This document shows, in pieces, positions 45,170 through 53,021 of a DNA stretch of 64,000 bases. The stretch comes from CAWBAT01 sp963810905 (GTDB taxonomy: Bacteria > Acidobacteriota > Terriglobia > Versatilivoradales > Versatilivoraceae): contig CAWEPG010000003.1 in the NCBI GenBank assembly GCA_963810905.1, positions 434,001-498,000 on the forward strand. Reading direction: 5' to 3'. The notes under the pieces were generated by a model. It saw only the letters and a program-made list of their open reading frames with translations. It did not search any database and was not told where the DNA came from. The translations under genes were made by a program, and so were the position numbers. Position 1 is the first letter of the stretch. The number at the start of each line of letters is the position of its first letter.

Positions 45170-46492
45170 GTGAATATTCTTTTGATTTATCAACAGCTCA
45201 AGACCCTCGCGGCTCTAAAAGAGTTTGCTCTTGCAGAAAATCACTCTCTCGTTTCCAGATCTAGCCTCGAAGAGGGTCTTGCCTCTCTTGAGAGCTGGAG
45301 CGGAGATCTGGTTATTATTGAACTGGGAAGCCATTTAACGGCAATGAGGCGAACACTGCAGGAGAAATGGACCACTCGAAAAGCCTCCCCGACCTTCTTT
45401 TTGGGCCAGGGTACGGATGAAGAGATTTCATTGGCTTGGGATTTTGGAGCGCAATTCTTCCTGAATAGTCCAGTTCATCTCAAAATGCTTGCAATGGCTG
45501 TCAATTTAGTTCGTGACAAGATCCAGTTGATGCAAACCGTTTATCTTGCCGAAAAAGAAAATACAAAAGTCCAGAAAGAACTGGATGGATCGGTCGTTCG
45601 CCAAAGAGAGGCAATTTTAGAGCGCGAATTGACTTACCGGGAATTGCTGCTGGCCTACTCTCGATTACAAGAGCTCAATCAACTAAAAAACAACTTTCTG
45701 GCTAAAGCAACTCACGAGCTCAGAACCCCCGTAACAGTGATCAAGGGTTATCATCGCATTTTGCTGGACGGACGATTGGGTGACCTTCTTCCCCATCAAA
45801 AAGAGGTCCTCCTCGAATCAGAACAAAGCTGCGCCAGGTTAATCCGAATCGTCAACTCACTTCTTGACTTCTCCCGAATAGAAGCTGGGAAGTTGGAACT
45901 CATTTATCAGGATTATGACTTGGCATCGAATGCAAAGCAGACCGCAAGTCAGATTAAAGAAACTGCCAATAAAAAAGATCTTCGATTGCGCGTTAGGATC
46001 GACAAGGATGTGCCCCGGCTGAATTGTGATGGGGAAAAAATCAATCAGGTTCTCACAAACCTGCTGGACAATGCGGTCAAATTTACACCGGCCGGTGGGC
46101 GCGTCTCCCTGTCTGCTTGGCCTCTCTCCTGGGATAAGGGAAGTCTGCCGACTCGTCGCTGGAGTTCTGCTCCTTCGAGGAAAGAAGAGCATCTTACCAG
46201 TGAGCCCAATGTGAGTCTGGAGAGAAACGCCGTTCTGATTGAAGTCTGTGACACGGGTTCGGGCATTTCACCTCAGCATCAAAGTGAGATTTTCGAAGAA
46301 TTTACTCAGATTTCTTCTCAGCTGTCGCAGCGGTCGGGACTCGGTCTGGGGTTGGCCATATCCAGACGGATTATAGAAGCTCACGGAGGAACGATCTGGG
46401 TTGAAAGCGAAATTAATAAAGGCAGCCGTTTCGCATTTATCCTGCCGATAAGTCCTGTTGAGGGTACGGGAATGAGGCCAGAAGCCAACTAG
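45170..46492 (+). CDS. Histidine kinase with N-terminal receiver-like domain lacking the acceptor Asp
   Basis: The 440-aa kinase starts at GTG 45170. Residues 1-115 fold like a receiver (MNILLIYQQLKTLAALKEFA, DLVIIELGSH, FFLNSPVHLKMLAMAVNLVR). The acidic pocket after strand 1, the phospho-acceptor Asp (Glu in DLVIIE) and the strand-5 Lys are all replaced, so it is a pseudo-receiver. A coiled coil (about 125-170) leads to the DHp domain with HELRTPVTVIKGYHRILLDG. The ATPase domain has NLLDNAVKF (N box), DTGSGISPQHQSEIFEEFTQ and GLGLGLAISRRIIEAHGG. There are no membrane helices, so it is cytoplasmic. An NtrC-type regulator starts 42 bp downstream. Confidence 0.93.
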   Translation: MNILLIYQQLKTLAALKEFALAENHSLVSRSSLEEGLASLESWSGDLVIIELGSHLTAMRRTLQEKWTTRKASPTFFLGQGTDEEISLAWDFGAQFFLNSPVHLKMLAMAVNLVRDKIQLMQTVYLAEKENTKVQKELDGSVVRQREAILERELTYRELLLAYSRLQELNQLKNNFLAKATHELRTPVTVIKGYHRILLDGRLGDLLPHQKEVLLESEQSCARLIRIVNSLLDFSRIEAGKLELIYQDYDLASNAKQTASQIKETANKKDLRLRVRIDKDVPRLNCDGEKINQVLTNLLDNAVKFTPAGGRVSLSAWPLSWDKGSLPTRRWSSAPSRKEEHLTSEPNVSLERNAVLIEVCDTGSGISPQHQSEIFEEFTQISSQLSQRSGLGLGLAISRRIIEAHGGTIWVESEINKGSRFAFILPISPVEGTGMRPEAN

Positions 46493-46534
46493 CGGATCCC
46501 TTCTGTTCTGTGTTTCGAGTTTGGAAATGGTGTT

Positions 46535-47947
46535 ATGAACGAAATCACTTCAATCTTAGTCGTCGATGATGAAGAAGGTATCAGGAATTACCTGAGAACT
46601 CTCTTAAAGCTAAAGGGCTATGAAGTCACTACCGTCTCAAGCGGGAATGAAGCCATTGAGTATTTCAGCTCGAATCCCCCGCCTTCGCTGATCCTAATGG
46701 ACATTCTCATGCCCAATATCGATGGCATCGAAACACTCAAGCGTTTGAGAAAATCGGACAAAGAACTTCCGGTCATCATGTTGTCTTGCATTGGCGAAAC
46801 GCGTACGATCGTCGAAGCGATGAGGTCTGGCGCCACGGACTATCTCAACAAACCCTTCGAGGAAGCCGAGTTGGAGATTGCGATTTTAAAGGCCTTGGAT
46901 CGCAAGAAACTCGTCGAAGAGAACAAGATTCTGCGCGAGCAGAATGAGCAACTCACTGAGGAATATCGCTTCATTGCTTCGAATCCTAAAATGGTCAGGA
47001 TTCGTGAGCTAATCACTCAAATTGCGAACACGGATGTCACCGTATTTATCCAGGGCGAAAGCGGCGTGGGGAAAGAAATTGTGGCACGCGAAATCCATCG
47101 GGGTTCCCCCCGACGGGATAAGCCGTTTGTAAAGGTCAACTGTGCTGCTCTCCCCTCGGAATTGCTGGAAAGCGAGCTCTTCGGTTATGAACGGGGTGCT
47201 TTTACGGGCGCCTTTCGACTCAAACAAGGGAAGTTCGAATTAGCCAATTACGGGACCTTGTTCTTGGATGAGATAGGCGACATGGCTCCCGTTCTTCAGG
47301 CCAAACTACTCCATGTCCTGCAGGATAGCGAGTATTCGAGGCTCGGCGGAAAAAAGAACGTCGTCATCGACGTGCGAATTCTGGCAGCCACTAACCAGAA
47401 CCTGGAACAGGGCATGCAGGATGGCCGATTTCGCGAAGACCTCTATTACAGGTTAAATGTCGTCAACATCACTATCCCTCCCTTGCGCGAACGAAAGGAA
47501 GAAATCCCCTTGCTTTGTGACCATTTCCTCCACAAACACCACCGGAAATACAACGTCGGGGCTCAGCCCCTATCCCAAAACCTCATGGAACACATGCTGC
47601 AGTACGATTGGCCCGGCAATATCCGCGAGCTTGAGAACGTCATGAAGCGGTTTGTTATCTTTGGAAACGAGCAACAAATCATTGAAGAGCTCGTCCAAAA
47701 ATCAGAAGGCCGAAAAAGGGTTGATAAGGTTCCCCATGAAAAACCTGGTATTGAAGTGATTGATGATGACGCCGTTTCAGGAATGAGCCTCAAGAATATG
47801 AGCCGGAGCCTTACCTCCACCGCCGAAAAAGAGGTAATCTTGAGAGCATTGCAACAGACTCAATGGAACCGGAAACAGGCGGCCACCATGCTTAATGTGA
47901 GTTACAAGACATTACTCAACAAAATCAGAAAACTGGACATCAAGTGA
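46535..47947 (+). CDS. NtrC-family sigma-54-dependent response regulator
   Basis: The 470-aa activator has a receiver domain (SILVVDDEEGIRNYL, acceptor Asp in LILMDILMPN, Lys in LNKPF). The AAA+ domain follows with Walker A GESGVGKEIVAREIH, the sigma-54 contact loop GAFTGAFRLKQGKFELA and LFLDEIGDMAPVLQAKLLHV. A Fis-type HTH closes it (WNRKQAATMLNVSYKTLLNK). It is co-transcribed with the upstream kinase, its likely partner. Its targets should have sigma-54 (-24/-12) promoters; none stood out in this window by eye. Confidence 0.95.
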   Translation: MNEITSILVVDDEEGIRNYLRTLLKLKGYEVTTVSSGNEAIEYFSSNPPPSLILMDILMPNIDGIETLKRLRKSDKELPVIMLSCIGETRTIVEAMRSGATDYLNKPFEEAELEIAILKALDRKKLVEENKILREQNEQLTEEYRFIASNPKMVRIRELITQIANTDVTVFIQGESGVGKEIVAREIHRGSPRRDKPFVKVNCAALPSELLESELFGYERGAFTGAFRLKQGKFELANYGTLFLDEIGDMAPVLQAKLLHVLQDSEYSRLGGKKNVVIDVRILAATNQNLEQGMQDGRFREDLYYRLNVVNITIPPLRERKEEIPLLCDHFLHKHHRKYNVGAQPLSQNLMEHMLQYDWPGNIRELENVMKRFVIFGNEQQIIEELVQKSEGRKRVDKVPHEKPGIEVIDDDAVSGMSLKNMSRSLTSTAEKEVILRALQQTQWNRKQAATMLNVSYKTLLNKIRKLDIK

Positions 47948-48126
47948 GTGAGTTTTTCCGGTAATTTTCCCGAATGGGTTCCCCCTGGATTACACCCCGC
48001 GAATCCGTGCTTCCTCTACCCTCCTGAATTCAATTGTCCTGGAAACGGACTCTGCACTCGCTTCCGCAGATCATAAGATAATGATAGTAACGAGGAGCAG
48101 ACTGCTGTCCAACAGTGAACTAGAGG

Positions 48127-48495
48127 TTATTTGAGGACCAACTGCAGCAATGAGATCAAACTTGCAGCGGTGAATGGTTTCGGCAGAAAAAGCACACAAC
48201 CCGAAGAAAAGCTTCTCTTGATCATGTCTGTTTCCTTGCTGGCCGTCACCATGATGATGGGAATATTTTTGAAACTCGGGTCATTCTTGACTACCTGGGC
48301 CAAGGCATTGCCGTCCATTTGAGGCATCAAAGCATCCGTGATGATCGCATCAAACTTGTCCTGCTTCAGAAGCTCCACAGCGAGGGCCCCATTGAGGGCA
48401 GTGGAGACTTTAAATTCTTTTTGTGTCAAGATGGTCTTGACTAAGGTCAATATGTTTTGATCGTCGTCAACAACCAGAATATGCTTTTGAGCCAT
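48127..48495 (-). CDS. Single-domain response regulator
   Basis: This 122-aa receiver has no output domain. The start at 48495 (MAQKHILVVDDDQNILTLVK) fits the fold; the upstream open frame adds unlikely residues. Acceptor Asp lies in AIITDALMPQMDGNA, Thr in IMVTASKE and Lys in FLPKPFTAASL. It could be a phosphate sink or adaptor for the kinases in this island. It is transcribed opposite to the preceding NtrC gene and to the NUDIX gene. Confidence 0.93.
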   Translation of the reverse strand: MAQKHILVVDDDQNILTLVKTILTQKEFKVSTALNGALAVELLKQDKFDAIITDALMPQMDGNALAQVVKNDPSFKNIPIIMVTASKETDMIKRSFSSGCVLFLPKPFTAASLISLLQLVLK

Positions 48496-48706
48496 GGACC
48501 TTGATCCCTTTGGATTGCCATCGGTACAAAACTGAACCAACTCGTTTGGTGTCATTCTATGATGCGTTAAGGGAAAATCAAGCTAAACCTTTCTACCTCG
48601 TCGTCTTTTTGGTAGCCCCGGGTCCCGGCCGGGTGCCGCGACTCCTAATTGAAAGAATGTCCATCGTGAGCGAGTTTAATCTCATTCGCCGCCACGACCA
48701 TTCAAA

Positions 48707-49276
48707 ATGACAGCCCAGCCACTCTCGGACTTTGGCGCTTCATCATCCTATATGGAGTATTCATTTTGTCCAAAATGCGGCGGCAATTTAGAATGGATCT
48801 TAATCAAACCTCTTGAGCCGGCACGAATGGTCTGCTCCGTCTGTAGGTTCGTTTTCTTTCAGGATCCCAAAATCGCCGCTTGCTGTATTGTCACCATTGA
48901 TCAAAAGGTCGTTTTGCTCCGGCGAGGTATTCAGCCAGGTTACGGCAAGTGGGTTTTCCCCGGTGGTTATGTCGATCGCGGCGAAACGGTCACAGCTGCC
49001 GCTATTCGAGAGGCACGGGAAGAAATTAACATTGAGGTGCAGCTAGAGTCTTTGCTTGGCGTCTATTCCTACCCTCAAAGTCCTGTTATCATCGTGGTCT
49101 ATATTGCCCGGATGGAAAGTGGAAGACTTCTCCCCTCCGATGAAACTCTAGAAGTTGGAACTTTCTCCCCTCACGAAATCCCTTGGGAAGAGCTGGCCTT
49201 CCCAAGCACCACGGAAGCTTTAAAAGAATTCTTTAAGAAAAAGCAATGGCCTTCAATAACTACTTTATCCGATTAG
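48707..49276 (+). CDS. NUDIX hydrolase with N-terminal zinc ribbon
   Basis: The 189-aa hydrolase has a zinc ribbon (SFCPKCGGNLEW, CSVCRFVFF) and a full NUDIX box GGYVDRGETVTAAAIREARE followed by EINIEV (GX5EX7REUXEEXGU). Related enzymes cleave ADP-ribose, NADH or similar nucleoside diphosphates. The start ATG at 48707 follows immediately on AAA; an ATG 45 bases downstream (MEYSFCPKCGG) is also possible. Forty-five bases separate it from the next gene, so they are probably co-transcribed. Confidence 0.92.
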   Translation: MTAQPLSDFGASSSYMEYSFCPKCGGNLEWILIKPLEPARMVCSVCRFVFFQDPKIAACCIVTIDQKVVLLRRGIQPGYGKWVFPGGYVDRGETVTAAAIREAREEINIEVQLESLLGVYSYPQSPVIIVVYIARMESGRLLPSDETLEVGTFSPHEIPWEELAFPSTTEALKEFFKKKQWPSITTLSD

Positions 49277-49321
49277 CATGCGAAGCTGGTTATGAACCTT
49301 TAAAGTGGGAGGAGCAATGAC

Positions 49322-49714
49322 ATGGACCGGAATAACCCAGCTATTCGTGTCATCATGATGCCAAAAGATACAAACGCGCGTGGGACAATCTTCGGTGGAG
49401 TTATACTGAGTTACATCGATCAGGCAGCCGCCGTTGCAGCCTACAAACAATCCAATAAGAATTTTGTCACAAAGGCCATGAATGCTGTAGAGTTCGTCGC
49501 TCCGGTCCATTTGGGAGATGTCGTTAGTTTCTATGCGAAGATCGTACGTTTCGGGACAACCTCCCTTACGGTGAAAGTGGATGTGGAAGCAGAACGGGCT
49601 CAACCAGAAGGTCAGAAGCAGCTTGTTAATGTCACCGAGGCTGAGGTCGTCTGCGTCGCTGTCAACTCACAGGGTAGGCCAATCCCAATTCTTGATCAAC
49701 CCCCGCCAGCCTAG
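49322..49714 (+). CDS. Acyl-CoA thioesterase (hot-dog fold, YciA type)
   Basis: The 130-aa product has the hot-dog signature NARGTIFGGVILSYIDQAAA with its conserved Asp, then VEFVAPVHLGDVVSFYAKIV and TSLTVKVDVEAERAQPEGQK, as in YciA/acyl-CoA thioesterase families. It hydrolyses acyl-CoA to free acid and CoA; chain-length preference cannot be read. The start ATG at 49322 is preceded by GGGAGGAG, nine bases upstream. Confidence 0.93.
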   Translation: MDRNNPAIRVIMMPKDTNARGTIFGGVILSYIDQAAAVAAYKQSNKNFVTKAMNAVEFVAPVHLGDVVSFYAKIVRFGTTSLTVKVDVEAERAQPEGQKQLVNVTEAEVVCVAVNSQGRPIPILDQPPPA

Positions 49715-50237
49715 ATTGGAATAGCCCTGTGAAAAAGTGAACAATGGAAAATTTGAGAAATTTAGCCTAAAGTTTTGTCTGGAATCTATCGAAAAATATG
49801 ATTGTCTGCATGGAGAAGCTGACGAAGAAGCGACAATTTAACGTCAATTAATTGACTATATAGCCAAATAATTGACTATAAAATTGATCAAGTTACAAAT
49901 TCGTAATTAAAAACACCCGCCTTTCCCTCCCTCCACTCAATTTTCAGCAAGTTTTATCCCCTTAAATTTCAACCCTTTAGGATTAATCTCACATTTTTGA
50001 CGGTTTTTTTTAATCGGACATTTTTACCTGGTCACAGTGTTGCTTTAGGTAAATCATCGTGTTTGGGATTTTGAGTAATTAGAGGTCGGAAGCCAATGAT
50101 CTTGTCCCAGGTAAGTCGACGCAAAGTATGTCTAGAAGGAAATAACGACAAATCTAAAGGACGACTGATATCCCACTTCACGATTGATAAGTTCTTGACC
50201 CCCTCTTCGCTTTATTTCAGGTCCTAGGAGAAAAACG
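49715..50237. other. AT-rich regulatory region upstream of the FliA-type sigma gene
   Basis: This 523-bp gap is markedly AT-rich compared with its neighbours and has no gene. It holds a palindrome and direct repeats (annotated separately) and several runs of T and A. It probably contains the sigma-factor promoter, with a leader of over 200 nt. Confidence 0.5.
49843..49880 (+). promoter_or_regulatory. Palindrome plus direct repeats, candidate operator/promoter
   Basis: GTCAATTAATTGAC is a perfect 14-bp palindrome (49843-49856). Its right half continues as AATTGACTATA, which recurs exactly 20 bp downstream (49870-49880), about two helical turns. The TTGACT of the second copy, followed 16 bp later by TACAAA, could be a -35/-10 pair. 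Together they look like a regulator-binding site over a promoter. Confidence 0.45.
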
Positions 50238-51020
50238 ATGTTACAAACCCAATCCCAGAAAAAAGCCGTTGTCCACAATCGAACCAATTCTGCGAGCCAA
50301 AAGCGTGAGGACCTGATCCTAGAACACATCCCCCTTATCAAGTACCACGCTTACCGCTTGGCAAGTCAGCTGCCCCCAAACATTGAGATCAATGATCTAA
50401 TCAACGCTGGGGTTTTGGGTCTGATGGATGCCATCGAAAAGTTTGAACCGTCCCGCGGAGTCAAATTCAAGACCTATGCAGAATTGCGTATCCGGGGAGC
50501 CATGATTGACAGTCTCCGAGAGCTCGATTGGGCACCGAGGTCTTTAAGAAAGAAGAGTAAAGAACTGTCGAAGGTATCCCAAAAACTCCAACAGGAACTA
50601 GGACGGGAGGTCAGTGACCATGAAATTTGCGCGGAAATGGGGATCGAACTTGAGGAGCTCTACAAGCTAGAGGACCAACTAACCGGGTTAAGCATCGGTA
50701 GCTTCTACGATGCATCGCGCAGGTTTGGGGAAGAAGATAGCGACGCTGAAAGTTTGATTAATTATTATCCTGACGACGTTGAAAAAGGGCCACCTCACGT
50801 CTTCGAGAAAGAAGAACTCAAGCAGATTCTAGCAGATGCGGTGGATTGCCTCAGTCGGAAGGAACGCTTGGTTGTTTCCCTATACTACTTCGAAGAATTA
50901 ACGATGAAAGAAATAGGAGCGGTTTTACGAGTCAATGAATCAAGAGTTTCTCAACTTCACACCAAAGCCATGCTGCGACTGCGAAGCAAATTAAAGAACT
51001 CATCCTATCGGCCAAAATAA
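50238..51020 (+). CDS. RNA polymerase sigma factor, FliA/WhiG family
   Basis: The 260-aa sigma factor has region 2 (INDLINAGVLGLMDAIEKFE, GVKFKTYAELRIRGAMIDSL), region 3 (RKKSKELSKVSQKLQQELGR, typical of FliA/WhiG) and region 4 (LSRKERLVVSLYYFEELTMK, with an HTH in EIGAVLRVNESRVSQLHTKA). It lacks region 1.1. The start ATG at 50238 has TAGGAGA seven bases upstream. In many bacteria it controls flagellar genes, but none are in the window. In non-flagellate lineages the same family controls other envelope or developmental genes. It is encoded among two-component systems. Confidence 0.95.
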   Translation: MLQTQSQKKAVVHNRTNSASQKREDLILEHIPLIKYHAYRLASQLPPNIEINDLINAGVLGLMDAIEKFEPSRGVKFKTYAELRIRGAMIDSLRELDWAPRSLRKKSKELSKVSQKLQQELGREVSDHEICAEMGIELEELYKLEDQLTGLSIGSFYDASRRFGEEDSDAESLINYYPDDVEKGPPHVFEKEELKQILADAVDCLSRKERLVVSLYYFEELTMKEIGAVLRVNESRVSQLHTKAMLRLRSKLKNSSYRPK

Positions 51021-51078
51021 GAAATCCTCAACGAGACTTCAGGAAATCATAGTAGTCGCATTGTCAAAACTTTGACTA

Positions 51079-51198
51079 TCATAAGTATTTGATTAACAAG
51101 AACAAAAAGAACAGAAAGACATAGTAGAGCCCCAGGATACCAATGATGATCAAGCCGACCACCTTTTCAAAGTTCCATTTGATTCTTGGTTTAGTCAT
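51079..51198 (-). CDS. Possible 39-aa membrane miniprotein
   Basis: The reading frame gives MTKPRIKWNFEKVVGLIIIG followed by ILGLYYVFLFFLFLLIKYL: a basic, amphipathic start and one or two hydrophobic helices. There is no clear ribosome-binding site. It lies downstream of the small DHp-like gene on the same strand, so it could be the last gene of that operon. It is too short to recognise; chance is a real alternative. Confidence 0.35.
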   Translation of the reverse strand: MTKPRIKWNFEKVVGLIIIGILGLYYVFLFFLFLLIKYL

Positions 51199-51322
51199 CT
51201 AAGATTGGACGATCGAACAATCAACCATTATTGCTACTCCACACGACAATTAGCGAAGGCACTCGATAAAAGGTATGGTCAATGGCTTTTCTGCGGAACC
51301 AACCCGTGAAGAACTGGGCAAG

Positions 51323-51538
51323 TTACTCGGTTGGGTGTTCACTTCGAGGCAGCCCGGTCATGAGAACGGCGATAATGTCGCGGGCTTCTAGCGCTCCCTT
51401 GATGACGAGTTTTATCCTCTCTTTTTCCTTCTCGCTCTCCAAGCTGAGTTGCATTAGTTCGGCATACGCAAGAACTTGGGCGACCTTATTATTGAGTTGG
51501 TGAAGTGAATCCCTAGTCTTGTTCAAATCGAGTCTCAT
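51323..51538 (-). CDS. Stand-alone DHp-like (histidine-kinase acceptor helix) protein, 71 aa
   Basis: The whole protein is one or two helices: RLDLNKTRDSLHQLNNKVAQ, then VLAYAELMQLSLESEKEKER. LHQLNNKVAQVLAYAELM resembles the dimerisation/phospho-acceptor segment of NtrB/HPK4-type kinases, compare HDFNNLLAGILGKTQLLL in the kinase encoded nearby. A His sits in the acceptor position. There is no ATPase domain. A good ribosome-binding site (AAGGGTGG, four bases before ATG) supports it as a real gene. It begins 28 bp after the NtrC-type gene. It may pass or store phosphate or bind the kinase as a decoy; I infer this only from resemblance. Confidence 0.7.
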   Translation of the reverse strand: MRLDLNKTRDSLHQLNNKVAQVLAYAELMQLSLESEKEKERIKLVIKGALEARDIIAVLMTGLPRSEHPTE

Positions 51539-51565
51539 TTTACCACCCTTAACGCCGATAGAGTC

Positions 51566-52978
51566 TTAAGCAAAGTGTCCTTTTCCCGCTGTGGATTCAT
51601 TATTGAGATCAAAGCGTCTTATTTTCTCGATTAGGGTGGTCCTTTTCAGGTTAAGGAGCCTTGCCGCTTGATTCTTGTTTCCTCCAGTTTTCTCCAAGCT
51701 TTGCAGAATCAGTTCCTTTTCCAGCTTGGCAATCTTGCCATTTAGATCAATCCCTTCATCTGGGATGAAAACATCCGACAAGGTAAAGTTCATTTTGGAA
51801 TCCTGGATCTCACTGGGCAAGTCTGATGACAAAACAATATTGCGAGTTCCGAGAAGCGCAACGGCTCTTTCCATCGCATTTTCGAGTTGCCGGATATTTC
51901 CGGGCCAAGAGTAACTCATCAACATTTTCATCGCGTCTTGAGAGACTGATTTTGTTTCGACGTTTCCGCAGAATTTCTTGATGAAATGCCGTGCCAACAA
52001 CGGGATATCTTCTCGTCGTTCTCGAAGGGGTGGCAACTGAATGCGAATGACATTCAACCGGTAATAAAGATCACTTCGAAACAGATTCTGGTCCACCATT
52101 CCCTTTAAATCAGCGCTGGTAGCGGCAATGATCCTTACATCGACTCGAATCGTCTCCGCTCCCCCCACGCGCTCAAATTCTCTCTCCTGAAGCACCCGTA
52201 ACAATTTCACCTGTAATGAGGGGCTCATGTTCCCGATTTCGTCGAGGAAGATTGTACCCTTGTCCGCCTGTTCGAATCTCCCGATCCGCGTTTGGTGTGC
52301 GCCAGTGAAAGCACCTTTGGCATGACCGAACAATTCGCTTTCTAGCAACGTTTCTGGGATCGCGCCACAATTGATGCTGACAATTTTCTGTTCTTTGCGC
52401 GGGCTATTGAAATGAATTGCTTTGGCTATGAGTTCTTTGCCCGTTCCCGTTTCTCCAGCGATCAGGACAGTGCTTGTGGTCGCGGAAATCGTTTCGACGA
52501 GTTGGAAGATCTCTTGGATCCTTTTACTGTTCCCGATAATACTCTCAATCTTATATTTTTCTTTGAGCTGCGTCTTAAGATAGGCGTTCTCTTCCCTGAG
52601 CCGACGTTTTTCCAGGGCTTGCCTCAGGACATGGGAGATTTCCAGCAATTGGAAGGGCTTGGCGATATAATCGTAAGCACCTTTCTTCATGACCTGAACG
52701 GCGCTCTCGACGGTTCCATAGCCAGTAATGATAATACAGATCAATTCCGGATAGAGCGACAGTGCGCCTTGCAAAACGGCGGTCCCATCAATTCCTGGGA
52801 GTTTCATGTCGGTCAGAAGAATATCGAAGGGAAGAGTCTTGAGCAATTCGAGAGCCTCTTCTCCATTGGATGAAGCCTGGACTTGGTATCCCTCTTCGGT
52901 GAGATAAGCCACAATGGCATTCCGAAAATCCGTCTCATCATCGACTATCAGTATGGATTCACGTTTTGTTTTTTCCAT
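51566..52978 (-). CDS. NtrC-family sigma-54-dependent response regulator
   Basis: I chose the start MEKTKRESILIVDDETDFRN at 52978. The 470-aa protein has a receiver (ILIVDDETDF, acceptor Asp in ILLTDMKLPGIDG, Lys in IAKPF). The AAA+ domain follows with Walker A GETGTGKELIAKAIH, the sigma-54 loop GAFTGAHQTRIGRFEQADK and IFLDEIGNMSPSLQVKLLRV. The C-terminal Fis-type HTH is GGNKNQAARLLNLKRTTLIE. It lies 43 bp downstream of the hybrid kinase gene. It is followed by the small DHp-like gene. Confidence 0.95.
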   Translation of the reverse strand: MEKTKRESILIVDDETDFRNAIVAYLTEEGYQVQASSNGEEALELLKTLPFDILLTDMKLPGIDGTAVLQGALSLYPELICIIITGYGTVESAVQVMKKGAYDYIAKPFQLLEISHVLRQALEKRRLREENAYLKTQLKEKYKIESIIGNSKRIQEIFQLVETISATTSTVLIAGETGTGKELIAKAIHFNSPRKEQKIVSINCGAIPETLLESELFGHAKGAFTGAHQTRIGRFEQADKGTIFLDEIGNMSPSLQVKLLRVLQEREFERVGGAETIRVDVRIIAATSADLKGMVDQNLFRSDLYYRLNVIRIQLPPLRERREDIPLLARHFIKKFCGNVETKSVSQDAMKMLMSYSWPGNIRQLENAMERAVALLGTRNIVLSSDLPSEIQDSKMNFTLSDVFIPDEGIDLNGKIAKLEKELILQSLEKTGGNKNQAARLLNLKRTTLIEKIRRFDLNNESTAGKGHFA

Positions 52979-53021
52979 TATTGCATTTCCTGCCGGCTTG
53001 AAGACCGCTTCTTTTTCCAAA

